A program made the position numbers and the translations under genes. This document shows, in pieces, positions 6,414-6,658 of a stretch of DNA of 6,658 nt. Location: the NCBI GenBank assembly GCA_002770955.1, contig PCUH01000219.1, forward strand, positions 7,067 to 13,724, given 5' to 3'. Every line of letters starts with the position of its first letter. Positions within the stretch are counted from its first letter, which is position 1. Origin of the DNA: Flavobacteriales bacterium CG18_big_fil_WC_8_21_14_2_50_32_9 (GTDB lineage: Bacteria > Bacteroidota > Bacteroidia > Flavobacteriales_E > Vicingaceae). The notes beneath the pieces were generated by a model. The model had not been told where the DNA came from. It saw nothing but the letters and a program-made list of their open reading frames with translations, and did not search any database.

Positions 6414-6442
6414 TTGTTTAAAACTGTAATTTTTTATTTTTC
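6414..6442 (+). promoter_or_regulatory. Second, weaker promoter candidate for the RhuM-family gene
   Basis: TTG at 6414-6416, 18 spacer bases, then TATTTTTC at 6435-6442 fit the same consensus with one mismatch (final C for G). It would give a leader of about 20 bases, which is more typical. In such T-rich sequence a chance match is quite possible. Confidence 0.3.
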
Positions 6443-6469
6443 GGTCTAAATAAATTGAAATTGAGTAAA

Positions 6470-6658
6470 ATGGAAAAAAATAAATCCCAAATAATTATAT
6501 ATCAAACGGAAAACGGAAAAACAAAATTAGATGTTCGTATTCAGGATGAAACAGTTTGGCTTACTCAAAAACTGATGGCTGAGTTGTTTCAGACTTCGGT
6601 TCCCAATATCAATATGCACCTTAAAAACATATTTGAGGAAGGCGAATTGGAAGAAAAT
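6470..6658 (+). CDS. RhuM-family (virulence RhuM) protein, N-terminal part (3' end outside window)
   Basis: The ATG at 6470 opens a frame of 63 codons that runs without a stop to the last base of the window. The protein begins MEKNKSQIIIYQTENGKTKL and contains VRIQDETVWLTQ (residues 22-33), then AELFQTSVPNINMHLKNIF and EEGELEEN. This is the conserved N-terminus of the RhuM family (named after a Salmonella pathogenicity-island gene), usually about 330 residues long. The segment at about 28-55 (VWLTQ...MAELFQTS...NINMHLKNI) looks like a helix-turn-helix, suggesting DNA binding, but the molecular function of the family is not established. RhuM genes are accessory and are often found in mobile elements or beside type I restriction-modification genes. 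The start is clear: it agrees with the family and no earlier in-frame homology is seen. The C-terminal domain and downstream neighbours are not visible. Confidence 0.88.
   Translation, partial: MEKNKSQIIIYQTENGKTKLDVRIQDETVWLTQKLMAELFQTSVPNINMHLKNIFEEGELEEN

Noticed and set aside
6407..6441. Possible weak terminator (TTATAG/CTGTAA stem followed by T-rich sequence)
   Set aside because: The stem is only 6 bp with one G-U pair and an 11-base loop, and the T-run is interrupted. It also overlaps a promoter candidate, so it is not convincing as a terminator for the exporter gene.

Overview
The window looks like chromosomal DNA from a member of the Bacteroidota, probably a flavobacterium-like lineage. 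The evidence is the low G+C content (about one third by eye), a DUF5606 gene (a family I know only from this phylum), and several matches to the Bacteroidota promoter consensus TTG-N19-TAnnTTTG. Shine-Dalgarno sequences are also absent in front of the genes. All seven genes lie on the + strand, and none appears frameshifted. The first and last genes are cut by the window edges. There is no gene-free stretch longer than about 165 bases.

Left block (2-2964): three genes packed almost without gaps, probably one transcript. They are the C-terminal part of a TPR-repeat protein, a small DUF2752 membrane protein whose ATG directly follows the TPR stop codon, and, 11 bases later, a bifunctional NAD(P)H-hydrate epimerase/dehydratase (nnr) that repairs damaged nicotinamide cofactors.

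Middle block (2965-4572): a DUF5606 gene with its own candidate promoter and a strong intrinsic terminator. Its lysine/alanine-rich tail carries a perfect 18-bp palindrome that keeps the reading frame. Next comes truA (tRNA pseudouridine synthase), whose near-perfect promoter sits so close to the start codon that the mRNA should be leaderless or nearly so. The 85-bp gap after truA is filled with two different short tandem repeats with a period of about 7 bases.

Right block (4573-6658): a full-length homodimer-type ABC exporter (fused membrane and ATPase domains). It is followed by a 142-bp intergenic region with one perfect and one weaker promoter match, then the first 63 codons of a RhuM-family gene that runs off the right edge. 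RhuM genes are accessory and often lie in mobile or restriction-modification islands, so the right edge may be where housekeeping DNA gives way to an accessory region.

Most of the window is ordinary housekeeping DNA, and I see no complete novel system. The points most worth following are the in-gene palindrome, the RhuM boundary, the leaderless truA promoter and the heptamer arrays.
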